Part shown: piece by piece, positions 25,534 to 37,800 of the stretch
How positions within the stretch are numbered: the first letter of the stretch is position 1
Layout: the number at the start of each line of letters is the position of its first letter
Source: Fasciolopsis buskii
Taxonomy: Eukaryota; Platyhelminthes; Trematoda; Plagiorchiida; Fasciolidae
DNA: 64,000 nt
Direction of reading: 5' to 3'
Assembly: GCA_008360955.1 (NCBI GenBank)
Contig: LUCM01006300.1
Coordinates: 102,638-166,637, forward strand
The notes under the pieces: generated by a model
The model's input: only the letters and a program-made list of their open reading frames with translations
The model's database searches: none
Told to the model about the DNA's origin: nothing
Program-made: the position numbers and the translations under genes

Positions 25534-28500
25534 CGGATGTTAAAGTCACTTCGTCCAGATTGGCTCGGATGGGTTTGCATGAATAGTTCAACCTCCAAAC
25601 ATCTACACCAATTTCTTGATTCCACTGCTCGTTAAGAAATGAATCACTGTCGATAAAAGGCATATCCCATTGTGACGTAGTATCATCCAATTTTTTCACT
25701 GATTTATTTTCTTGTAAGGCTGAGGCCACGTGACAACTGTCTGACCATACAAATTGTGCGTTTTTATTAGGTAATTCTAACTGGGACAAAATTGCATCCG
25801 TCTCCATAGACGTCATTGGCTTGGTCACGTAACATTCGTCAAGATCACATATGCGAAGACCTCTACGGGTTTCATGCAGTGCGATTTCTGATGCTACTCT
25901 ACCAACTTCATTTCCGTTTGACCCTTCGTCATCCTCATCGTCATCATCACATCCGTAGTCATAGAAACTCCGACGATCCAAGAGATCACTATCGCTCTCC
26001 GTTTCTACAGGATCAAACAATCGCATGCTTACTACCGGCGGGACTCGATTTGACTGAAACCGTCTCCTTATTGGTGAGTGTTCCAAAGGCCCGCCAGAAG
26101 TGGATGAAAGTTGGTTTCCTGAGGACTCGTTGCTAAGCTCGTCCGTTAAATCTAGTCGCGGACTGATTTTCTTCTTTTCTGTATCTTGCATGAATTGTTT
26201 GAGCTCCTCGTCGGTTTTTGCCAAAAGTTCACTCACTCCAACTACGGCAAATGAACGCTGAATTGGTCTAGGGTTGATGGTCGATTTTGAGTTGGTTAAG
26301 TTTGTCGGTTTCGGTGCAACACCCGTTATATTTGATTTGCCTCGATCACTCAGCTCCGTTGCTGATAGCAGCGGATTTTCTGGTACAGGGGTTACGGACA
26401 GTTTCAGAGCTTTTGACGCATTTGCTCCATTACTATCGGTCTTCCCGGATATGGCACTGTGTGATGCGCAATAATGTGCCAGCGGTGTGGAGTTGGCTAT
26501 CCAAACGGGGCTGCTCTTTGACTGACTGTCAGTCTGGATTGAATTTGGTGGTAGTACATGGGCCGTAGCAGGAGTTTCAGACTGTTGATCACCTTCCGAT
26601 GATCGAATGTCCGAGGGTGAACTTGAACCCGGCCTGCCAGTGTTCACACCAGATGTAGTTGGTCCATAGTTAGCCGAAGAGGACAAAGCACCGGCCGTGA
26701 CAGGTTGATCTTTGGTAAGAATATGTTGGAAGGAATTAAAGCCAGATGTCTCCCCACGTTTGTGCGTTGTCCCAAACCGATTCTGATGTGGCTCTGAAAA
26801 GAATGTGGACATGTAGGCCGGATTTTCGATCATTAAATCCTCTTGATCCGTCGGTACACAAGCTTGCCCGAGGAAACCCCGTGACTGTGGTCCGAATTGA
26901 GATCTTGTGAGCAAGCTTACGTGAGAATCCCTAATATCTGTTAAATTAGATGCCGACTGACCACCACATCCGGGATAGCTGGACGTCATACAATCGGGAA
27001 ACCTTTCAAAGTTAGATCCCAAGGTTAGACTACCATGAGAAAACAATGGTTGTGCTATTGTAGACTCGAGAAACGGATTAGTCGAATGAAACTGTTGTGC
27101 ACATGAATCAGGCTGAAATGATTGGCTTTTTGGAATTCTGGTCATCTCGGACGGATTTGTTGTTGACGAGAGCAGCTGTCTATAGGAAAGTGTTGGGTGG
27201 AAAAGTGAGTTCGCATTCTGTATGACTGGTTTGGAACTAGGTCGAGGAGGAACTGGTGGTCGAGTCGACATCGTATTTATGGGGGTCAAAGGTGCCGTCA
27301 GACCAAGTGAATCCTGTAAACATTTTACCTGTCCCAGAAGCAATTCGGAGAATCCATAACGAGGAAACTGTGGCTTTGGTGGTGGAATCGGGGCCGGATC
27401 AACTGCGTTGGTTTTAACCGAATTAGGGTTGAAAATCCGTGGCAAAATCGGTCGAGGAATAGTAGGCATTGTACTAGTTTGTGTGGTGAAGCACTTTGGT
27501 GCTCTAACAGTTTCCACTATAGTTTGTGAAATTTCTCCGCGATTTGATGACTTGTCATCGTAAGCAGTGATGGGATGGGAACCGTTTAAATTTACATTTG
27601 GTTTATCAACCTTATTTGGTGACACTTTGCCTGGATTACTTACCAATTCATCATTCTTTTTGGTAGAATAGCAACAAGTTGTATAAGGTCTTGTCTTCTG
27701 AGGAAAATCTAACCGTAATTCCTTTTGCTCCACGGCTGATGCTAGTGATGCTTGATTTGTTGTTCGCGATTCATCACGGTCTTCTAGTTTCCAAACCAAT
27801 TGTTTATCATCTTCTGTAGACAAGATCAGTACCTCCTCTTTGGAATCTTGGTCGTCAATCCACTGAACACGTTCATCGGGTAAATGTGTCTCTGCCTCAG
27901 TCGGTTCTGGAAACCCTACACGCTTTAGAGTCTGCGTGCGGCCAGGGGTTTGGTCTAGCACCAGACCATCACTCCAGTCATCTGTTCCATCATTCGGCAC
28001 ATCTGCCTCATCGTAACTTTGATAGTCCGAGGTTTTGATAAGCTCTCCATTGTGATTGCCACCGTTGACGCTTAAGTCAGTTGGTACTGTTTGGTGTTTC
28101 GGAGCTTCCGGATCTTTATTATATTGTTTCGACACAGTGTGAAGTGTCAGATCAACATTCGGCATTTCCATGAATGGATCCGAACAATTCACTTTGGCAA
28201 ATGGAATCAACAAGTTGGAATATTCTATCAAATTGTTGTGGAATGTGGGAAATGCTTGTATTGGCATTGGAAATACTTCTTCATAGTCCGGAGTGTCCAA
28301 TTCACCAATCATCAGCGAAGGATCAACCCGAACCAGGGAGCCATTGACTTGGTCGACCCGGACCGATTCAAACGGCAAATAATCACTTTGTTCGAAACTG
28401 GCACTACCGTCTTCTGACGGTTCAAATTCGCTACCTTCTTCCGTAATAGTTTCCAAAAAAGCATTGTTGTATGAGGACATGAGAGGCAATTCGACAAATT

Positions 28501-28585
28501 CTTTGGCCGACAGCGAACTGCCAGCACCCATCAGCGAATTGGAAAGGCCATGGCAGTTCGACTGTGCTGTGCTAGTGTCAGACAT
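25534..28585 (-). CDS. Long first coding exon of a disordered, possibly adaptor-like protein (function unknown)
   Basis: One uninterrupted frame of about 1018 codons, far beyond chance. The start chosen is the ATG at 28585-28583 (G at -3), because the same frame has a TGA only 11 codons upstream (28618-28616) and no ATG between; a longer version starting at a TTG at 28597 is unlikely. The exon ends at 25534, where ...TCC G is followed by GTAAGT, a consensus donor (phase 1 intron); the frame would stop five codons into the intron. I recognise no folded domain. Numbering from this Met: DPF at 136-138, proline-rich PPPKP at 401-405 and RPPVPPRP at 442-449, NPF at 503-505, NPAY at 588-591, a probable charged helix at about 783-806, a basic stretch RRRF at 840-843, and an acidic run DDDDEDDE at 880-887. 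No signal peptide or membrane segment is seen. DPF, NPF, NPxY and PxxP are known ligand motifs for AP-2, EH, PTB and SH3 domains, so a scaffold or endocytic role is possible but only inferred. Later exons were not found. Confidence 0.9.
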
Positions 28586-28800
28586 ACCGTGATGCAATAG
28601 CCTTTGTACGTGAATTCACAATTTGTTACGGGGCTCTACGGACAACGCAGACCGCGTCGAGTTGATTAGGTTTTACTGCCCCAGCCTTCGCCTCCCAACC
28701 AGCTCAGTGAGAACGAAGACTAGTCAGGGGAGACGAAGGCAGTTCACGTTCAGCTCACCAAGCCTTTGAAGAAATTCTCCATGAAGTGGTTTGTGTATAG
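28586..28800 (-). other. 5' flank of the long exon: probable 5' UTR, promoter or upstream intron
   Basis: Immediately upstream of the start codon on the minus strand. It contains the in-frame TGA (28618-28616) that sets the start. A possible acceptor, ending in CCGTAG, lies at about 28636; this could be cis-spliced or a spliced-leader trans-splice site, since flatworms use both. No TATA box or other core promoter element is convincing. Confidence 0.35.
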
Positions 28801-31800
28801 TTTCGAAGACAAATGCAAAAATAATTATATCCGATAGATTCTGGCTGCGGGCAGGTGAACACACGAACAACGTGGCAAAACTTGTCACACGAGCAGTTCA
28901 AGAGGAAAAAATAGTACAGTATATGTCAACCATCACTGGACGCTTAGCACAAGACGATTAGTGGGTCGACAACGCACAACACACTCGAGTACGGTCAGCT
29001 ACACAATCTAGAACCCTAAGAACCCAAACACCACGTGTTCCATGCATGCAGAGTCGGCTGTCTACGTATTGGCATGTTTGTCTGTCTAAAGTTTGCCTGT
29101 GTCTGTCTATCCCTGTGTCTGTTTTACTGGTTAACCACGTGTCCATTTACCTATTGCTTAGTCGCTTTACCCGTTCGCCTTGGTTACCTGCGTTGAAGTC
29201 CCTGCCAAACACACGTCTACACGTGCAAGTACGTACAAATGTGCAGACACACAGACCGCAATAATTCGGTGACCCCAGTCAGAGTAAGAAAAAGGGCGTT
29301 GCCCAAATAGCCCTCTCCTACACTATGGGGTGTGGTTGAGTGTTACGGTTAACGTGGTAACCCCGTGTAACCCGGGCTGCAATCGTCTACTCCGCTTTCG
29401 ATAGGCGCTCCCAAAGATCACCTGCCTTACCAATGTAGTTTCTCCCGTTACAAATGATATCGAGGTGGACTTGCTTCAAATGCTATCAGTTATGATATAT
29501 TTTTGTTATTTTTGCCAACATCATGAGGACATGTAGCACATTTAAGAGACAAACTTAGAGCAGAGTCTAAATAAAAGAAACAAACCCTTTCTGCTCCTGC
29601 TGCCCCTCATTTCCGCGAGTATCCACATGTGAATGAGACCAAAGGTAATCTCTATCGGATATTGTTTGATACTCGTAGCCGAAACCGAATGGTAAGCATT
29701 TGTTAATTGAGTACCTTCTTATGCGACACACCAAAACCCAAGTGAATGCGAGTACGTGAAAAATCGTTACAGGTTTCATGAGAGGAGCTCGAAAATTTGC
29801 ATGACTGTCTACCTGGTGACCGGGAAACGTGTACCTTCCGACTGGTTGATGGTCCTTCAGGAGTACACTTTGTGACAGAGTGCCGGAGATTGTTGGGGAC
29901 AAGCAATTAAGACCAAGCGATATATGCACTGGAACTGCCCAAAAAAGAAAGTTACCCTGGCAGCCAGATACCACAGTTTCTTGTTATGTAGCAAGTGGCA
30001 GTCGCTAGCCTGTCTTTGGAAGTCCTTCCACTTACAGTAGCTAACTGCCCAGTTGTGTTTTCGTATTTCTTCTTAAAATTAGACCAAGATAGCAAACTGT
30101 GAACAGTTCATGACTAAAGGTCATCTGATTTCAGTATTTCTTACGAAGCATAGTTGTTGTAATTTCTGGGTGGAAGCATAAAAGTAAAATTGTGCCGGTC
30201 GTAAGAAACACAACCTTTAGCGTGGTTCATGGAGAAATTACATCTGTGACCTCCGATAATTCCTAAGTAGCGTACAGGCCGAAACGCCTTATTCTTAGAA
30301 CCAATAAGTGACCACTAAGTGGGACTGATATACAGGCTGGTTTCGCTCCTCACATCATATCAACATACATTTTCAACCAAGATCGGGTTCTATAAAACAT
30401 TCTTCACAATTGCTGATCTTATCTACCAGAAACTGCTCAGGGCATGCTAACACAATATACGTTATTTCAGTTTACAAGACCGGAGAAGACCCTTGATGAT
30501 CCTTGTCTGATTTCAAGCGACCGCCACAGGATCTTTGGCGGCAGAAAGATGGTCAAGTTGATTAATATTGTGTTACCGAAAGGGTCAGAGTTTCGAATTC
30601 CAGATCTGCCGGTTACTTTGGTCGGAGATGGCAACTCGTCACTGTTCAGCTCGTTTTCGTACCTGACTTAATGTGATTTTATACCTTTCTATTTTGCTCC
30701 AAGTCTTAAGGTCAAAGCTACCGGTTGCTATCCCTCCCTCTGTAGTGAGCCCCAGTGGCTATGGGGCATTCTTTCCCCTACAGTCAAGTTTTAATTATGT
30801 CATGAAAATCAGGAAAATCTGACTTTCGCCTGAGTCATTCGGTGGTTAAAATATTTTTTTTCTAGCCGTTTACTAGAGTTGTCTCGAAAATCTCACACAG
30901 CTTCGAGTTACTTGAAAACAAACCAGACAGTGGACTTTCCGGCTGTCACTGTGTGGTAAGCTGTCACCAAGCTTTTTGTGGGAGATTACTTGACTTGGTC
31001 GTCGAGTTGAGCGAATTCTAGACATTTTGATACAACCCACGGAGATGAATATTGGATTAACGTATGATCACTCTTTCATATGGAGCAGACGATGCAGTTT
31101 AAGCCGTAACCACCCACTATAAAAGTACCCACACACGTAGAACATGATCAGACTAGTCTGATGTTTCACTTCTTTTTGAGATCTTTAGTAAAGTCTGAAC
31201 TGGTTAGGAAGTAACTACCTGATGTAAGGTTTAAGATTTCTTGTCAATACATTTGATTGTCACGCCTGTGATTAACAGAGCAAGTAAGAGAAATGAGATT
31301 TGTGGTGCCAGACAAGCAAAAAGCAAGCAAAAGCAAATGAAAACGCCCGGCTAAGTAAGCAGGGTTAGATAGGTGACTTTATGAAAGATCTTAATGATGC
31401 CTGTAGACCGCCAGATTGTTTGAGAAATGCAAAATTATTTGGTGGATGTTTGCCTGGAGACCTGTTTCCCATGGATAACACCGTACCGAGTACAGTTTCT
31501 TACATTTATGTACTTGTTGCCCAGAACCAAGAAAAATAGCCTGCTTGCGCACTTGGAGGAGGCAATTTTCAGGTTATGATGTGAAAACTGGTTGGTAAAA
31601 AATGACGCACTATTGATGTTTGGTGTACTTGGAACAGCTTGGAAAATTTATACGATATATGATTCGAAAGCAACACAAAAGGGAATTTGACACGTTGCCA
31701 CTATGAAGGAGGTTTTGGGAAAAGTGCAAACGAAGATTAGTTTCCCTTCTACTCAGTAAAGCTGTAACCGTGAGTTCTGTAATCGAACAATGGATCAAAC

Positions 31801-34800
31801 GCATGCAACTGAGTCCCTTTCCAGAGAACTGTACGCAGGAGATTTGTTCAGTTGAGACAGTTCGATGCATCACTGCGGTCAATAAATCCTGTGTCGCTCC
31901 GAACTTGGAAATGCCATATCGATTCCGATATTGGATGCGCTTCAATAATCGGGTTTATAATTAACACAGAATCTCAATAGCTACGCTAAAACCGGTAGAT
32001 TACACTGTGGTCGTGTGGTGACACAAAACTGCAGCATGATTAGACATGGTAAGTGTAAACACTCATACCACTACAAGTTGACTAATGAGCTTAATTCTCA
32101 TCGACTCGTCTGGAGTTAACAGTACGGGATATGGCCCTGCATTTCGCCAGATTTTTAAGTGGTCATTGATCGTTATCCCCGTCGTTATCAAAAAAATTTC
32201 TTCTATGAGGCTAGCTCAAACTAAACGAATGTTTTAAACGGAGCGTAGACAGATCATAGCTAAACTCTTCCTTTAGGTGACGTGCACTACCGATCCTCTC
32301 CAACAAACGCATAAAAACGAACTGCAGCCATTTTTCTGGTTCCCAGTGATGGGTCTTAAATCCGTGTTGCATAACCAAAAAGAATCCCCAATCGTTTCCA
32401 TTTACCCCCGACCGGACTCTTATAGGCAAGATTACCGCGAGGTGTCAAGTAGGACTTAGTGTTTTAAGTGTTTTTTTTTCAGGTTTCGGATTCCACTGAC
32501 AGAAGAATTCCAAAGGAACTGCACAATGATCGCTAAATAAGTTCACAAAAAAGAAATTTGTCTGAAGGTAGACTATTAGTAATAATCGAAAAGCAGACAT
32601 CGTCATCTATTTTGATTACATCTTGTAGTTAGGAAACAGTCATTTAGCCAGCTGCAACCCTGGCTAAATAAATCATTAGGCTAACTGTGAAAGAAATTCC
32701 GGCGCTTATCACATACTACCTGAGCAAGTTAGTAAAACCCACTACAAATCATGTCGAATGTAACAATATATTCTACTTAACAGTTAGGAAACTTGGAGAT
32801 GGTGTTCCTGTTGGTGTGTACCAGCAATTCAGCAAAAGCCAAAAAACAGTAATACTGTACAAACTGGACAAACTATTGATCGGTAAGCGACTGATCACCC
32901 CTGGAAGCGGGAGATTAGCATTGCGCTACGCTGACAAATTTGCCACTTCGTTGTTTGTCACAAACAAAGCACAGAGGATAAATTTGGCCCAGAAATAAGG
33001 GCAGCCAGCATAATTAAGTCATTTTGACTTTTTTAAAAGCCCAGCAGGATCAATGAAACGGATTTGGGACTGTTAAAATTACGATTGTTAACCGCAGGAA
33101 ATTTTGCAAACTGGTAGAGACACTCCACTTCGAATGATGAAATTAGGCAGAATCAAGTAATAAACTGTTCCTGTCTCTGATGACGTTTAAAATGCGTTTA
33201 AATGTTTCCCACGGGGAACATTATAGCTTCCAGTGCTCTGTGGTTAGCAATGCTCTCGAGTTCTAGCCAGCTTAGAATGTATTAGAGAAAACAACAAAAA
33301 TAAAAAATAATATTAATGTCTATTCTCAGCTGATACTAGACTTTCTTCCGCCTCTCAAGAATAATAATAATATTGTTCATCCGCATGCCTCGGGCCCAGG
33401 ATTGTAGCACAGCAATCACCAGAGCCTGGGCCATTCACGTTCAAATTATTCTTTGGGGTCTCGCAGCAACAGCAGAAGTAAAACCACTTAGACGTAGCCA
33501 AGACTTTTTTGGCGAGTCACCAAAATTCGTCAATCGGAGTTTCATTGCATCTGATTTCTGGTTCATTCTTTTTCTTGCTAAAAATACCCGCCAATCATCC
33601 AACACATCTACTACATTTCCGTGTACGGAAGAAGAGGAGCACTTTGTGACGGCCGATGGATGTGTCACACATGGCTATTCAACTGTAATGAGCTAAAGGT
33701 TTAATACAAATAGGATTTAGTTGAACGCATCATGTGGGAGTTTTAAATCGCCTGTCGTGATAGCTTCCTTGGAATTCTGCATTTACTTTTCCTCTTATAG
33801 TGGTTTGGACCCTTCAAACGTCTTCAGTACGAAAGTGTCTGTCTATATTATCCAAGAGATCATATACGGGTGTATTTCTTTTTTTGAATTGGGTAATAAT
33901 TTTGGCTTCACTCCATCCCTTCATTTTATAAACGAGATATTCCTAATCTATCCAGCTTGCCTGACTTGTTTCGGTACAACTTATGTCAGTAGGTGATACT
34001 GGTGCTCATAAATAACATTTTCTTATATCTGTTTGAATAAGAATTACGAGCAATCACCCTTAAGGACCACCGAAATATGTCACGGTATTTCGTTCTTATT
34101 TCATTTTTTATTGCCACTTTAAGGGGATTGAGCACCATTTATTGATAAATACCGAAATGATTTGCCCTAATTCGATCATTGCAAATTTGCACAAATATCC
34201 AGCAAACTAATTTGCGGAGCCATCAGCGCACCGAATCTCCATATCCTTGTTCATTCAGGTTCCGGAGAAATTGCAGAAAATAAGAATTGGGTTAACGGCA
34301 TTCTGTGCAGGATATTTCCTCGTTTAGCGTTGATTCATTGGCGGACAATGTACCATAGTATCCCTAGAATGAATACGGATTGATTTCAAATAGTCGACCT
34401 CATTCAGGGCACCACGGCATGGCATTTTTATCGTAGTTAGCTCTATCTCAACAGATCTATCCGCTGAGCAGGATGACAGCCTTTTACAATAATATAATAA
34501 AAAATGCACTTTAGCCCTTCAAACCAACAAACTTCAGTTATTAACAGTGCAAAATTGATATTGCCGGCCTTTGAATCACTCAATGCACACACAATTCTGA
34601 GTCCTGCTCCGTCCAATTTTCGTATGCTATCAGTCCCAGTTTGAAATTGATCGTTTGTGTACGTGTCATACTAATCTCACGTTTACAAAGGCATAAGTGC
34701 TGGTATTAGTGACAGACCCAATGCATTAACAAAGTAGTCTCGCACGGTACTGTGCGATGGCATACAAATTGCATTGACGATAATACAGCAAAAGTGCATC

Positions 34801-37800
34801 GGAATACGATTCTGTGTAACACAAAGTTGAGGTTACGCCGACACCACCGTACATACAGTTCAGGTCATTCTGGGATTGTAGTATGCAAATTCGTCACGTC
34901 TGAACATCCGGTTGATGTGCAAATCTGACAATTTCACCTACATATGGAAAACCTGAAGTCTATTCGGATGCAGATTTGATCGCGTATAGTTCAATGACGA
35001 GTGGAATTTTTCAAACTATATTAGAAGCTACGTTTTAGGGACAGCGGAGAATGCAGCTGGATTTTTGCAGTAGGTCGCTTGGTTGGAACATCTGCGCGAT
35101 TTGCGGAAGGTTGTCGGACAGATTGTGCATTGCGAAAGGTTAAGTTTGAATGAAGAAAATGTAACTGGATTTGCAATCAACCAAAACAGTCAATCTTCTG
35201 TGTGGCATCGAGCTACCAGTCCATCAGCTTTTCGACCGGAACTATGCAGCCTTACCGAAAAGATGTAACAAAATTCTGCCACATTGGTGTTTTCTAATTT
35301 TGTGAATTATAACAATGGAATTCGAGCTGTTTGTTGAAAACCTTCCTCTATTGTTTTAACACTTTCTAAATGATGTTTTTTTCCGCTGTCTTGATAAATT
35401 TATCCTCTCGTTAACCAAACAGTATAATAAGCCCCAAAATGACCAGTAGATATTGTTGTTGGACCCCAAAAATTGAATTAACCATTTTCCTCAGCCTGAG
35501 CAAGAGAATAGACTACTTGCCTATTAAAATTATCCACTGAAGGGATGACAACAGCCGCAACTGGGCTTCATCTTTCTGTCAAGTTTCTCCGTTTTCACCA
35601 AGTGTCTGAATAAAGTAAAATAAAAGTATTTTTAATATTCCACTCCATCAACAAAGTTGGAGTGAATTTTCGTGATATTTATTACCACTGGTTTCGCTGC
35701 TTTTGTTGCTCGTGTCATTTTCCTGGTAGTTTGAAACAAATTTTGCATCATTTTTCTTGTTGATTATCTCGACCGCTTAATCGGCATCAGATGGTTAAAG
35801 GCTCCGTTTGAAAAATCTTATCACTGCTTCATTGGATTAGTGAAATCGGTTAATATTCACTTGCTTGTTTTATCAAAAGCACAGACACCTGAGCAGAAGG
35901 TAAAATTACAATTTGTTTCCAGTTCACTAGCACTGCTCATTCAGATCCATTCAATATTTTCCCTTGCTAATATTCTGAAGGTTATGACATTTGCAGGCTA
36001 CAAAAAGAATAAGGTTTCTTTCATTATACCTGTTTGTGGACCGAAACAAGGCCAGTTAAGCATGGGTGACTTTTAAGGTAAACTGGTCTGAACAACAAAA
36101 ACGAAATCTAGATGAATGGTACAAAATTCACCGCCCTGTCTGGAAGGGACTTCGAATTTATCCTAACTCACGTTTACACATGCTAACCGGTTTGCTTGTC
36201 CAACAAAAGCTATGATTTCATCGAACATTCTAACCATGGTTCCACAAGCAAGTACAAATTGAACGTAACTAGTCAATGATTGGGATACTTTGCTTTAACG
36301 AGAGTGTAGCAACCACGGTTGATGATGAATAGGAAAACTTTCATTTTGGACGAATCTCCATTTACATCACTTCCGTCAAAGCTATTCGAGCACTCTATGT
36401 TGATCGCCTACGTATTTATTGATACTGAAACTTTAAGATAGAAACGGTAGTATCTAAAATATAGATTATGAATTTGTTAGAAAAAACCGTGACAAATTGG
36501 AAATTTCTTTGTGCGAGCATATTCACCATTTTAAACCCAGCAAGGTCACAAGTTACATAATGTTAGGCGATTAAAGTGTGTCAAGTACGTCTTTCGTGCG
36601 GGAAATCAATCTCACCCAAAGTGATCATAGAGTTATTTATAGTCGTGTTGAACGTTAAGATAGAAGTTCTGTTCTCCAGTCCAGAGGCAGATTATTACCA
36701 ATACTCCATTCATCCCTGTTCTTATTGGGGGAGGAGAAACATTTAAATGTTTCGGGTGTCAGACGATTCGGATTGATCTTGCAATATCTTGCGCGGTAGA
36801 GGAAATTGCTGAGCATGACAATTGGGCGAATCGATGCGCTGAACAGTTACAAAATGGCACGCCTCTCAAGAAATTGCTCCACTTCCTCATAGTTGTCCAA
36901 GTTGCTTTTCCTTAAGCAATTACAACGCGGAAAGCTTTTCCAACCGATCAAATGGAACTCCCCTCTAGCTTGGGAAGATGTTGTCGTTGCAGTGACAAAG
37001 ATACTACCCTAATTACAAACAAATAAATGGTATATAAGAGAGATTTTCCGAATGAGGTCCCGTATTGCGCATCACCAGAATTTAACAAACGTGTTATCTT
37101 CTGCAGATTGATCTTCTCTTAACATGATATAATTTGGTGATCGTAATCCTAGGTCCAAAATATACTTCATGCGGAGGCATATAATCGCGTGAACATTGAA
37201 GTTACCGAAATCATGTTTGATGTCCTGAAATCAGGAATCAATTATCTGCCTACATACAGACATTTTATCCCTTTCTGATGCATGTGTTAGAAATAATTTC
37301 ATAATAGAGCAGCTGGACACCACATGAAAATAACTAAAATATTTTGTTGGACGGTGGCAACCTCACCGAGTAACAGTGTCCATTGGTGCTGTATTTCTGC
37401 CAGCATACGAGTCCAATCGTTGTGATTGTTCTTCCTAGCGAACTTGTTGTGCCTCATGAATGGAATACATATACGGTGGATAAAAATGGAGTGCCAACTA
37501 AATTTCTAGCTTATCTGCCCACTAGATAAAACCGGGACTTGCAAGATGTTACCGAAAAACTCCGTCGCATCTCACTGAGAATGCATTCGGAATTATTTTA
37601 TTCTTTATGGAATTATATGCTGGATCGAAAGGCGTTCCTGTGACGCTTGTTAAGGCAATTTAAGCCAGAGCTGTAATATCGATCCCTATTTTCATCCAGG
37701 TTTCTCTAAACGGTTTCTGTTCATTCTGCGATAAAACAGTATCACAACCCCCCCCCAGAACCTCTACTGAAAACTAGAATTCAGTGATCATGCAAGCCTC

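Noticed and set aside
25816..28417. Several plus-strand frames opposite the long exon
   Set aside because: Antisense shadows of the minus-strand coding frame with low-complexity His/Arg-rich readings.
29567..29974. 135-codon minus-strand frame upstream of the long exon, considered as a 5' exon
   Set aside because: No good donor at its end, non-ATG start, no recognisable domain, and the long exon already has its own start with an in-frame upstream stop.
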